Positions 1 to 7,602 of a stretch of DNA of 30,985 nucleotides are shown in pieces (positions within the stretch are counted from its first letter, which is position 1; each line of letters starts with the position of its first letter). Both the position numbers and the translations under genes were made by a program. The notes under the pieces were generated by a model. That model saw nothing but the letters and a program-made list of their open reading frames with translations, had not been told where the DNA came from and did no database searches. The stretch is from JBBQBQ01 sp038317685 (GTDB taxonomy: Bacteria; Desulfobacterota; Desulfuromonadia; Desulfuromonadales; DDH964): assembly GCA_038317685.1 (NCBI GenBank), contig JBBQBQ010000005.1, positions 1 through 30,985 on the forward strand. The letters run 5' to 3'.

Positions 1-69
1 GCCGTCCCTCCAGGTGAAGCGATGGCGGGTTGCCAGGGCGCTATCGAAGATGTGGCGCGCCGCACGCAT
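1..69 (-). CDS. Partial unidentified gene downstream of mgtE (5' end only)
   Basis: An ATG on the minus strand at 69-67 opens a frame that runs off the left edge of the window; 23 codons are visible, starting MRAARHIFDSALATRHRF. An in-frame TGA lies three codons upstream, so the start cannot move far. An AAGG motif about nine bases before the ATG is a modest ribosome binding site. The gene begins about 30 bases after the mgtE stop, so the two may be co-transcribed. The visible residues are too few to assign a family. Confidence 0.4.
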   Translation of the reverse strand, partial: MRAARHIFDSALATRHRFTWRDG

Positions 70-99
70 GGCGGTTCAACCTTCTAGCCCCGGCGGGGG

Positions 100-1455
100 T
101 CAGCGCAGGTGGTTGATGAAGAGGGTCGCGGTACCGAAGTAGATGAGGATGCCGGTGATGTCGTTGGCGGTCTGCACAAAGGGACTGGAGGCGATGGCCG
201 GGTCGATGCCGATCTTCTTGAAGAAGGAGGTCGCCAGCACCCCCATGGTGGCGGCCACGGTCATGGCGGTCACCATCGCCAGCCCGACCACCAGGCCGAG
301 ATAGGGATTGTGGTGCCAGATGAAGGCGATCAGGCCGACGGTCACCCCGCAGACCGCCCCCATGATGGCGCCGACCCGCAGTTCCTTGAAAAAGACCTGG
401 CGCAGGGTCGAAAAATCGATGCGCCCGGTGGCGAAGCCGCGCACCACGATGGTCGACGACTGGCCGCCGACGTTGCCGCCCATGCCGGTGATGACCGGGA
501 TGAAGGAGATCAGCGCGATGACCTCCGAAAGCGTGTTCTTGAACAGCCACATCAGGTAGCCGGTAATGATCCCCCCGAAGAGATTGGTGATCAGCCATGG
601 CAGGCGCAGCCGGGCAATCTTGATGGAGCGGTTGCCGTAAAGGAGCTCCTCCCCGCTGGCACCGGCCATCTTGTAGATGTCCTCGGTCGCTTCCTGGCGC
701 ATGACGTCGATGACGTCGTCGACGGTGATCAGACCCATCAGCTTGTTGGTGTCGTCGACGACCGGAATGGCGAGGATGTTGTACTTGGCCACCAGTTGCG
801 CGACTTCTTCCTGATCCATGTCGGTCCGCACGCTGATGACCTCGGCGGTCATGATGTCCTGAAGGCGCTTTTTCGGTGAAACGGTCAACAGGTTGCGCAG
901 GGAGAGGACCCCGACCAGGTGGTTGTGTTCGTCGGTCACGTAGAGGTAGAAGACCATCTCCACGTCTTCGGCCTGCTGCAACGCCTCGATCGCTTCCCGG
1001 ACCGTCAGGTCCTGGCCCAGGGAGAAGATCTCCGTCGACATGATGCCGCCGGCGGTATCCTCGGCGTAGAGCATCAGCTGCTCGATCTCTTCCGAGTCCT
1101 TGTCTTGCATGGTGCCGAGGATCTCATCGGCGAGTTCCTCGGGCATGTTGCGGAGGATGTCGACGGCGTCGTCGTAAGGCATCTCCTGCAGGACTTCGGT
1201 GATCGTCGCCTTGTCGATCTGCTCCAGGAGCAGGGCGCCGGTACTGTGCTCCAGCTCCGACAGGACGTAGGCCGCCATCTCGGAGTCTTCGATCAGGTGG
1301 AAGAGAATCTTCTGTTCTTTGAGATCGAGATAACCGAAGAGATGAGCGATGTCGGCCGGATGGGATTTGCCGAGGACCTTGGTGAGGTTGGGGCTGGCCC
1401 CGCGGCGGATGAGCTTTTTGACCGTGTCGAGGAGGAGTTGCTGCTTCTGGTCCAT
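100..1455 (-). CDS. mgtE: Magnesium transporter MgtE
   Basis: The 451-residue product has the full MgtE layout and the usual family length. It has an N-terminal helical MgtE_N domain (about 15-125), a pair of CBS domains (about 130-255, with MSTEIFSLGQDLTVREA and MTAEVISVRTDMDQEE), a plug-helix region, and five membrane segments (about 285-450). Family signatures are RLPWLITNLFGG, GGNVGGQSST in the pore region and DPAIASSPFVQTANDITG near the end. In the family the cytosolic domains sense Mg2+ and close a membrane Mg2+ channel. The start is supported by AGGAGG eight bases before the ATG. I see no convincing Mg2+ riboswitch in the short leader, so any control would rest on the protein's own sensor. 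Confidence 0.96.
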   Translation of the reverse strand: MDQKQQLLLDTVKKLIRRGASPNLTKVLGKSHPADIAHLFGYLDLKEQKILFHLIEDSEMAAYVLSELEHSTGALLLEQIDKATITEVLQEMPYDDAVDILRNMPEELADEILGTMQDKDSEEIEQLMLYAEDTAGGIMSTEIFSLGQDLTVREAIEALQQAEDVEMVFYLYVTDEHNHLVGVLSLRNLLTVSPKKRLQDIMTAEVISVRTDMDQEEVAQLVAKYNILAIPVVDDTNKLMGLITVDDVIDVMRQEATEDIYKMAGASGEELLYGNRSIKIARLRLPWLITNLFGGIITGYLMWLFKNTLSEVIALISFIPVITGMGGNVGGQSSTIVVRGFATGRIDFSTLRQVFFKELRVGAIMGAVCGVTVGLIAFIWHHNPYLGLVVGLAMVTAMTVAATMGVLATSFFKKIGIDPAIASSPFVQTANDITGILIYFGTATLFINHLR

Positions 1456-1565
1456 GGTCCGAACCTCCTCGGGGGTGGATGATGGAAAAAAGTCACCTTA
1501 ACACCCGCCGAAGGAAGGTGTCAATGTCGCCGGGCGCCCGGTCGCCGGACCGCCAGGGGCAATAA

Positions 1566-1583
1566 ATGCATTGACAATTGCAT
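1566..1583 (+). promoter_or_regulatory. Near-palindrome over a TTGACA -35-like box
   Basis: The 18-base element ATGCATTGACAATTGCAT lies in the divergent gap between mgtE and the receiver-PilZ gene. Its arms are ATGCATTG and CAATTGCAT, complementary apart from one extra A. TTGACA at 1571-1576 matches a sigma-70 -35 box, but the hexamer about 17 bases on (GAAGAT) is a poor -10. It may be a regulator site or a promoter element; neither is established. Confidence 0.3.
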
Positions 1584-1655
1584 GAGAAGATTTGAAGATT
1601 CCAAAGAACAATCGGAGAAAGTAGCCACTGGACGATGGAGCACAAGGGGCGCCAG

Positions 1656-2363
1656 ATGAATCTAAAACCAAAAATCCTGTTGGTGGAGGACTCCCAGTTC
1701 TTCATGACCATCGAAAAACAGTTTCTGGCCAAGACCCCGGCCATCCTTCTGGAAGCGGTCAACAGCCAACAGGTTCTGGATATCTGCCGGGAGCAATCCC
1801 CTCAATTGATCTACATGGCGGTCGAACTCCGCGGTGAGAGCGGCATCGAGTGCTGCCGGAAGCTCAAGGCCGACCCGCACCTGAACGAGATCCCGGTGGT
1901 TCTGGTCTGCAGCGACAAGGTCCCCGGGCTGGCGGATCTGGCCGGCCAGGCCGGATGCGATGCGGTGCTGACCAAACCCCTCGACCGCCGCCGCTTCCTG
2001 GAAATCGGCCGGAGCTTCCTGGCCGGGGTCCGCGAACATCGCCGGATCTGCCGGCTGCCGGTCCGGTTCGAACTGGACGACAGAACCATTGCCGCCAAGG
2101 TTCTCGATATCAGCAGCGGGGGAGTCTTCATCGACTGTTCGGAGGCCATCATCCCCGGCACCCCCCTCTCCATCGACCTGCAACTCTCCCGCCCCGGAGA
2201 ACAGGGCCCCTCGATCAAGTGCGGGGGCGTCGTCGCCTGGCTCAACACCCGGGACAATCCTTTCAAACCCCACCACCCGGTCGGCTTCGGGATCAGGTTC
2301 ACCGACGTTCCTTTCCAGGCCGGTGCGGTCCTCAACGGTTTTCTGAAGGTTCTGGATCGTTGA
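1656..2363 (+). CDS. Receiver-domain protein with C-terminal PilZ domain
   Basis: The product of about 235 residues joins a receiver-like domain (first ~120 residues) to a PilZ domain. The PilZ part carries the c-di-GMP contacts, RRICR near its start and DISSGGVF further on, followed by GFGIRF. PilZ domains bind cyclic di-GMP, so this is probably a cytoplasmic c-di-GMP effector. The receiver retains the acidic pair (VEDS), the Ser/Thr position (VCSDK) and the Lys (TKPLD). The phospho-acceptor Asp is replaced by Ala, in MAVELRG where MDVELPG would be typical (codon at 1818-1820). It is therefore probably not controlled by phosphorylation. I chose the ATG at 1656 because AAGGGG sits six bases upstream; an in-frame ATG at 1635 has only a distant GGAG. 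The gene is divergent from mgtE and appears monocistronic. Confidence 0.88.
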   Translation: MNLKPKILLVEDSQFFMTIEKQFLAKTPAILLEAVNSQQVLDICREQSPQLIYMAVELRGESGIECCRKLKADPHLNEIPVVLVCSDKVPGLADLAGQAGCDAVLTKPLDRRRFLEIGRSFLAGVREHRRICRLPVRFELDDRTIAAKVLDISSGGVFIDCSEAIIPGTPLSIDLQLSRPGEQGPSIKCGGVVAWLNTRDNPFKPHHPVGFGIRFTDVPFQAGAVLNGFLKVLDR

Positions 2364-2475
2364 CCGACGGCCGGTCCCGGCCCCATCGCGCTCCTCCCGC
2401 AGTCATCTTCCGGCTCCTCCCCATCGCGCCATCGGGGCCGAGGTCCTGAAATCGGCGGCGCCGTTCATTTTTCTC

Positions 2476-2505
2476 TTGAAGAGACGCCCGGCTTTTGTTT
2501 ATATA
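2476..2505 (+). promoter_or_regulatory. Candidate sigma-70 promoter of the tetR-RND operon
   Basis: TTGAAG at 2476-2481 and TATATA at 2500-2505 are 18 bases apart, directly before the TetR-type palindrome and about 35 bases before the tetR start. The proposed -10 box overlaps the first bases of the operator, a layout in which a bound repressor would block polymerase. Assigned from sequence pattern only. Confidence 0.5.
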
Positions 2506-2519
2506 CCTACCGGTAGGTA
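2504..2519. promoter_or_regulatory. 16-bp perfect palindrome, likely TetR-family operator
   Basis: TACCTACCGGTAGGTA is a perfect 16-bp inverted repeat 20 bases before the tetR start codon and next to the candidate -10 box. TetR-family dimers typically bind palindromes of this kind before their own gene. The simplest reading is autorepression of the whole tetR-adaptor-pump-channel operon, relieved by an unknown ligand. Confidence 0.8.
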
Positions 2520-2539
2520 ACTAAACTTTCGGAGCCGCC

Positions 2540-3151
2540 ATGACCGTCCCTCCCAGCATCATCCCCGATACGACCGTGCGGGTCCGCCTGTTGCAGGCAG
2601 GACTCGCTCTCTTCGCCGCGCGCGGCTACGCCGCCACCACGGTCCGGGAGATTGTCGATGCCGCGGGGGTGACCAAGCCGGTCCTTTACTACCACTTCGG
2701 GAACAAGGAAGGGCTCTACCTGGCTATCATTCAGGAGTCGTTTACCGTCTTCGAGGGGCTTCTTCAGGAAATCGTCGCCGCTCCCGGAACGGCGCGGGAG
2801 CGGCTGGCGCGGTTTTGCCGCCGCATCTTCGACAGCGCCGTGGCCAACGTCGCGGTGGTCCGGCTCAGCTACGCCATCTATTTCGGTCCGCCGCAAGGCG
2901 CGCCGCAGTTCGACTTCGAAGGATTCTTCCAGAAGCTGCTCGAGATCATCGCGGCGATCCTCGACGACGGCATGACCGGCGGCGAATTCAAGCGGCTGCC
3001 GCTGCATGAGCTGACCTGGGCCGTGATGGGAATCCTCAATGTCTGCATGCAGGAGCAGATCTGCCAGTCGACTCCCCGTATCGACGGCGACGGCATGGAC
3101 CTGGCACTGACCATCTTGCTCAACGGCATCGCCGCAGGAGAATCGTCATGA
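2540..3151 (+). CDS. TetR/AcrR-family transcriptional regulator
   Basis: The 203-residue product has a standard TetR N-terminal HTH. RLLQAGLALFAARGY forms helix 1, and TTVREIVDAAGVTKPVLYYHF with NKEGLY forms the turn and recognition helix (about 33-60). The rest is an all-helical ligand-binding and dimerisation domain of normal length, with no recognisable ligand signature. GGAG precedes the ATG. The gene is the first of the efflux operon and its stop overlaps the adaptor start (ATGA at 3148), so regulator and pump are translationally coupled. With the palindrome upstream it is most likely a local repressor of this RND system. Confidence 0.93.
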   Translation: MTVPPSIIPDTTVRVRLLQAGLALFAARGYAATTVREIVDAAGVTKPVLYYHFGNKEGLYLAIIQESFTVFEGLLQEIVAAPGTARERLARFCRRIFDSAVANVAVVRLSYAIYFGPPQGAPQFDFEGFFQKLLEIIAAILDDGMTGGEFKRLPLHELTWAVMGILNVCMQEQICQSTPRIDGDGMDLALTILLNGIAAGESS

Positions 3152-4308
3152 ACCATCGGCCCCTTCTTTTCCTTCTGCTGTGCTGCGCCGCCCTCCCGGG
3201 CTTGGGGGGCTGCAGCAAGCGTGACGACCAGGCGGCCAGCGTCAAGCCGGCGGTCGCCGTCGACACGGCGAGCGCGGCCGTCTCCACCCTGATCGAGGCG
3301 GTCGCCGTCACCGGCACCCTTACCGCCAAGTCGGCCGCCAACATCAAGTCGGAGCTGGCCGGCCTCTACCGCGAGGTCTACGTCACCGAATGGGTGGCGG
3401 TACGCAAAGGCCAGCCGCTGGCGCTGATTCAGGCCGCCGAGAGTGAGACCATGGTCAAACGCGCCGAGGCCGGCCTGGCGAGCAGCCGGGCGGCCCTCCT
3501 GCAGGCCCGGGTGGAAGCCGACCGGGGCCGGCGGGAGGCCGAACGGATGGGCCATCTGCAGGCCTCAGGGCTGGCGACCCGGCAGCAGCTCGACGATGCC
3601 GGGAGCGCCGTCGCCGCGGCCGAAGCCGGGGTGGCCGCCGCCCAGGCCGGGGAGCAGGCCGCCGCCGAGGAGCTGGCGCAACTGCGGATCCGCCTCGGCA
3701 AGAGCCTGGTCCGGGCTCCGATCGATGGGGTCGTGGCGGAACGCCACGTCAATGTGGGAGACCTGTCCGGCGTCGATTCGGGGGGGAAGACGATCTTCCG
3801 CATCGTCGACAACCGCCGCCTCGATCTGACCGTCACCGTCCCAACCACCGAACTGGCCCGGGTCGCCGTCGGCCAGACCCTCGAATTCACCTGTGACGGA
3901 TATCCGGGAGAAACCTTCGCCGGAGTCGTCAAGCACCTCAACCCGAGCGTCAACCCGGGCGACCGCTCCCTGCAGATCATGGCCGAGGTCGATAATCGCG
4001 ACGGCCGGCTGCGCGACGGGCTGTTTGTGAAAGGGTCCATTGTCACCGGCCGGCGGGAGGGCGTGCTGCTGGTGCCGCGCGTGGTCCTCTCCGGCCTCGA
4101 TCTGAGCGCCGGGCGGGCGGTCCTGTTCGTCATCGAAGCAGAGACCGCGCGGCGCCGCGAGGTCAAAACCGGCGCCGTCAGCGGCGAACAGGTCGAGATC
4201 GTCACCGGCCTTCAGGCCGGCGAGCGTTACGTGACCCGCGGCGCCTTCAACCTGCGCGACGGTGACCGGGTCAGCGCCCCGGCCCCGACCGGCGCCGCCA
4301 AACCCTGA
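3148..4308 (+). CDS. RND efflux periplasmic adaptor lipoprotein (membrane fusion protein)
   Basis: This 386-residue HlyD/AcrA-type adaptor links an inner-membrane RND pump to an outer-membrane channel. It starts with a lipoprotein signal peptide ending in the lipobox LGGC (Cys near residue 25). A biotinyl-lipoyl half-motif (AGLYREVYVTEWVAVRKGQPL) follows, then an Ala-rich alpha-hairpin of about 80 residues (KRAEAGLASSRAALLQARVE onwards), the second lipoyl half (RAPIDGVVAERHVNVGDL), a beta-barrel domain and a membrane-proximal domain ending in GERYVTRGAFNLRDGD. GGAG lies upstream and the ATG overlaps the tetR stop. The substrate cannot be read from the sequence. Confidence 0.94.
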   Translation: MNHRPLLFLLLCCAALPGLGGCSKRDDQAASVKPAVAVDTASAAVSTLIEAVAVTGTLTAKSAANIKSELAGLYREVYVTEWVAVRKGQPLALIQAAESETMVKRAEAGLASSRAALLQARVEADRGRREAERMGHLQASGLATRQQLDDAGSAVAAAEAGVAAAQAGEQAAAEELAQLRIRLGKSLVRAPIDGVVAERHVNVGDLSGVDSGGKTIFRIVDNRRLDLTVTVPTTELARVAVGQTLEFTCDGYPGETFAGVVKHLNPSVNPGDRSLQIMAEVDNRDGRLRDGLFVKGSIVTGRREGVLLVPRVVLSGLDLSAGRAVLFVIEAETARRREVKTGAVSGEQVEIVTGLQAGERYVTRGAFNLRDGDRVSAPAPTGAAKP

Positions 4309-4366
4309 AGGGTCCCGGCCGGGCGTCGCGCCTAACCACCGATCATCATTCACTGAAAGCTACTCC

Positions 4367-7300
4367 ATGATCCTCTCCGATCTGTCCATCAAGCGCCCGA
4401 TCTTCGCTGCGGTGATGATGCTGACGCTCGTCACGCTGGGCCTCTTCTCCTACCGGCAGCTATCGGTGGAGATGTTCCCCAACGTCGAGATTCCTGTCGT
4501 CTCCATCGTCACCCGGTTCCCGGGCGCTTCCCCGGAGACGGTGGAGCGTGAGGTCTCCAAACGCATCGAAGAGGCGGTCAACCAGATCGCCGGGGTCAAG
4601 CACGTCTACTCCTACTCGCGGGAGAGCGTTTCGACGGTCGTGGTCGAGTTCCGGCTTGAAGAGAAGCTCAACGAAGTCGCCCAGGAGGCCCGCGCCAAGA
4701 TCGGATCGATCCGAGGCGAACTCCCCGACGCCGTCGAGGAGCCGATCATCCAGAAGCTCGACTTCAACGCCATGCCGGTCGCGGCGCTGGCGGTGCAGTC
4801 TGACCGTCTCTCCCCCCGCGAGCTGACGACCCTGGTCGAGAAGAAGATCAAGAAGCGCTTCGAGAGCGTCGCCGGGGTCGGCAAGGTCGACCTGATCGGC
4901 GGTGCCAAGCGGGAGATCAACGTCGAACTCGACCCGGCCCGCCTCGACGCCCTCGGCCTCGGCGTCAACGAGGTGGTGGCGGGGCTGAAGAGCGAGAACA
5001 CCAATACCCCGCTGGGACGGCTGACCCGCGACGCCGCCGAATACCCGCTGCGCATCGACGGCAAGCCGGCCAGCGCCGGCGGCTACCGCGACCTGGTGGT
5101 GGCGCAGCGGGGCGGCCGGCCAATCCGTCTCGGCGAGATCGCCCTGGTGACCGACGGGGTCGAGGAGGAGCGGCGTCTGGCGCTGGTCAACGGCGTCCCG
5201 GCGATCGGCCTCGACATCTACAAACAGTCCGGCGCCAACCAGGTGGCACTGGTCGATAACGTCAAGAAGATCATGACCAGGGTCGAAGCCGAACTGCCGC
5301 CCGGGGTCACCCTGCTGCTGGTGCGGGACGGCTCGATCATGACCCGTGAATCCCTTGCCGACGTCAAAGAGACGCTGGTCCTCGGGGGCCTGTTGACGGT
5401 CCTCATCGTCTTCTGCTTCATCAACTCCTGGCGCTCCACCGTCATCACCGGGGTGACGCTGCCGATCTCCGTCATCGCCGCCTTCATCGTCATGAATGCC
5501 CTGGGGATGACGCTCAACGTCATGACGATGATGGCGCTGTCGCTGGCCATCGGCCTGCTCATCGACGATGCCATCGTGGTGCGGGAGAACATCGTGCGCC
5601 ATCTGGAGATGGGAAAGGACCACCTGGAGGCGGCCCGTTTCGGCACCAGCGAGATCGGCCTGGCGGTCTTTGCCACCTCCATGTCGATCATCGCCGTCTT
5701 CATCCCGGTCGCCTTCATGCGCGGCATCGTCGGGCGCTTCTTCTTCCAGTTCGGCGTGACCGTTGCCTTCGCGGTCCTGGTCTCCCTCTTCGTCTCCTTC
5801 ACCCTCGACCCGATGCTCTCGTCGCGCTGGCACGATCCGTCGATCCACAACCACGGCCGCCGCAAGGGACTGGCGAAGCTTCTGGAACACTTCAACGATT
5901 GGTTCGACGCCACCGCCGACCGCTACCGTCGGATCATCGGCTGGGCCCTCGACCACCGCAAGAGCACCGTCGCCATGGCATTCGTCGCCTTCGTCGGCGG
6001 CATCCTGACCTTCGGGAGTCTTGAAACGTCCTTCATGGCCCCCTACGACAAAGGGGAGTTCCAGATCTCCTTCAAGACCTCCCCCGAGGCCGGGATGACC
6101 GAGACCAAAGGCCGCCTCGACGCGGTCCTCGCGGCGCTGGGCAGCTTCCCCGAGATCGACCACACCTACTCCACCATCGGTGCCGGCGATGGCGGCACGG
6201 TGCGCGATGGTTTGGTCTACGTCAAGCTCAGCGAGCGCAAGCAGCGGTCCCGCAACCAGTTCGAGCTGCAGCGGGAGGTGCGGCGTCGCCTGCAGCAGGT
6301 GGCCGGCATCACCCTCTCCATCGAGGAGGTCGGCCAGGTCGGCGGCGCGCAGAAGCCCCTCAACGTCAACCTCAAGGGGGACGACCTGACGGTTCTCAAG
6401 GAACTCGGCGCCAAACTCAAGGAAGAGCTGTTTAAGGTGCCGGGGATCGTCGATTTGGCGGTGACGCTGGAGCACGACATCCCCGAATACCGCCTCCATC
6501 TCGACGGCGCGCGGGCCCTCTCCGCCGGGGTGACCTCGGGCGACGTGGTCGCGGTCCTGTCGCGCCTGGTCGGCGGCGAGGCGGTGACAACCTACGAGGA
6601 CGAAGACGGCGACGCCGTCGAGGTGCGGGTCCGCCTGCCGGAGGAGCTGCGGCGTAACCCGGGGCAGATCATGGACCTCAAGATCGCCGTCGGCGACGCC
6701 AATGGCGGCACCAAGCTGGTCCCCTTGCGGGCGCTGGCGAGCTACAGCGTCGCCGCCACCCCTTCGGAGATCAACCGCCGCGACCTGGCGCGCCAGATCA
6801 CCGTCTCGGCCAACCTCGACAACCTCCCCATTGGTACCGCCGTCAAGTACGTCGAGGCCGCGGCCGGGAAGATCGCCATGCCGCCGGGGTATTCCATCAA
6901 CCTCTCCGGCGAGGCCGAGGACATGGCCGAATCCTTCGGCTACATGGGGGAGTCGCTGCTTTTGGCCGTCATCCTCGTCTACCTGATTCTCGCTGCCCAG
7001 TTCGAATCGTTCTTCGAGCCCTTCGCCATCATGCTCTCGCTGCCGCTCTCCATCGTCGGCATGGCCGGGATGCTCAAACTGACCGGCGACACCGTCAACA
7101 TCATGTCGCTGATCGGCCTGATCATGCTCATGGGGCTGGTGACCAAGAACGCGATCCTCCTCGTCGATTACGCCAAAGTCCTGCAGCGGCGCGACGGCAA
7201 GGGGCGGCGGGAGGCGGTCATCGAGGCCGGGCGCACCCGGCTGCGTCCCATCGTCATGACGACGCTGGCGATGATCTTCGGCATGCTGCCGCTGTTTCTC

Positions 7301-7465
7301 GCCATCGGTTCCGGCGCCGAGATGCGCGCGCCGCTGGCCCGCGCCGTCGTCGGCGGCCTGATCACCTCGACGCTGTTGACGCTGATCGTGGTGCCGGTCG
7401 TTTATACCCTGATGGACGATTTCGGCGCCTGGCTCAAGCGCGCCTGGCGGGGGAGCCATGGCTGA
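4367..7465 (+). CDS. RND-family multidrug-type efflux pump (HAE1-like)
   Basis: The 1032-residue product has the normal length for a hydrophobe/amphiphile efflux RND pump. It has the typical opening (SIKRPIFAAVMMLTLVTLG), TM1, a first periplasmic loop, TMs 2-6, a second periplasmic loop and TMs 7-12. The proton-relay pair in TM4 is present as LLIDDAIVVREN (Asp400-Asp401). TM10-11 carries LMGLVTKNAILLVDYA and GRTRLRPIVMTTLAM. The heavy-metal RND signature is not evident, which argues for organic substrates. The open frame extends upstream to 4262, but ATG 4367 starts exactly where the family's conserved N-terminus begins and the upstream stretch reads as Pro/Arg-rich noise. It lies 58 bases after the adaptor stop and must work with the adaptor and the TolC-like channel that follow it. 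Confidence 0.95.
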   Translation: MILSDLSIKRPIFAAVMMLTLVTLGLFSYRQLSVEMFPNVEIPVVSIVTRFPGASPETVEREVSKRIEEAVNQIAGVKHVYSYSRESVSTVVVEFRLEEKLNEVAQEARAKIGSIRGELPDAVEEPIIQKLDFNAMPVAALAVQSDRLSPRELTTLVEKKIKKRFESVAGVGKVDLIGGAKREINVELDPARLDALGLGVNEVVAGLKSENTNTPLGRLTRDAAEYPLRIDGKPASAGGYRDLVVAQRGGRPIRLGEIALVTDGVEEERRLALVNGVPAIGLDIYKQSGANQVALVDNVKKIMTRVEAELPPGVTLLLVRDGSIMTRESLADVKETLVLGGLLTVLIVFCFINSWRSTVITGVTLPISVIAAFIVMNALGMTLNVMTMMALSLAIGLLIDDAIVVRENIVRHLEMGKDHLEAARFGTSEIGLAVFATSMSIIAVFIPVAFMRGIVGRFFFQFGVTVAFAVLVSLFVSFTLDPMLSSRWHDPSIHNHGRRKGLAKLLEHFNDWFDATADRYRRIIGWALDHRKSTVAMAFVAFVGGILTFGSLETSFMAPYDKGEFQISFKTSPEAGMTETKGRLDAVLAALGSFPEIDHTYSTIGAGDGGTVRDGLVYVKLSERKQRSRNQFELQREVRRRLQQVAGITLSIEEVGQVGGAQKPLNVNLKGDDLTVLKELGAKLKEELFKVPGIVDLAVTLEHDIPEYRLHLDGARALSAGVTSGDVVAVLSRLVGGEAVTTYEDEDGDAVEVRVRLPEELRRNPGQIMDLKIAVGDANGGTKLVPLRALASYSVAATPSEINRRDLARQITVSANLDNLPIGTAVKYVEAAAGKIAMPPGYSINLSGEAEDMAESFGYMGESLLLAVILVYLILAAQFESFFEPFAIMLSLPLSIVGMAGMLKLTGDTVNIMSLIGLIMLMGLVTKNAILLVDYAKVLQRRDGKGRREAVIEAGRTRLRPIVMTTLAMIFGMLPLFLAIGSGAEMRAPLARAVVGGLITSTLLTLIVVPVVYTLMDDFGAWLKRAWRGSHG

Positions 7466-7490
7466 CAGCCATCCCTTGTCAGGCCATTCG

Positions 7491-7543
7491 ACCACCAAGA
7501 CACCCAGCGCACCAAGCTGAAGGCCTGTTCGTGTCTTGGTGGT
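7491..7543. repeat. 13-bp inverted repeat between pump and TolC genes
   Basis: ACCACCAAGACAC (7491-7503) and GTGTCTTGGTGGT (7531-7543) are perfectly complementary with a 27-base loop. A further CACCAAG lies inside the loop. No T-run follows, so it is not a classical terminator. The CACCAAGACAC wording resembles dispersed intergenic repeats seen in many GC-rich proteobacterial genomes. As RNA it could form a hairpin that tunes the relative expression of pump and channel. Confidence 0.7.
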
Positions 7544-7602
7544 GAGGACCACGTTTTCCTGGATAAACTTTGGTTGTTATCTTCCGGAAAGGACCGCCGG
7601 TC

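Noticed and set aside
1456..1634. Possible Mg2+ riboswitch in the mgtE leader
   Set aside because: The leader is short and I could not trace the conserved M-box helices; a covariance-model search would be decisive, but nothing in the sequence supports it.
4262..4366. N-terminal extension of the RND pump to the first in-frame ATG
   Set aside because: The 35 extra residues are Pro/Arg-rich, overlap the adaptor gene, and precede the conserved pump N-terminus that begins at ATG 4367.
4460..7552. Open frame of about 1030 residues on the minus strand
   Set aside because: It lies entirely antisense to the RND pump gene and reads as Asp/His/Gly/Arg-rich sequence without any family motif. Long antisense frames are expected opposite GC-rich genes with biased third codon positions.
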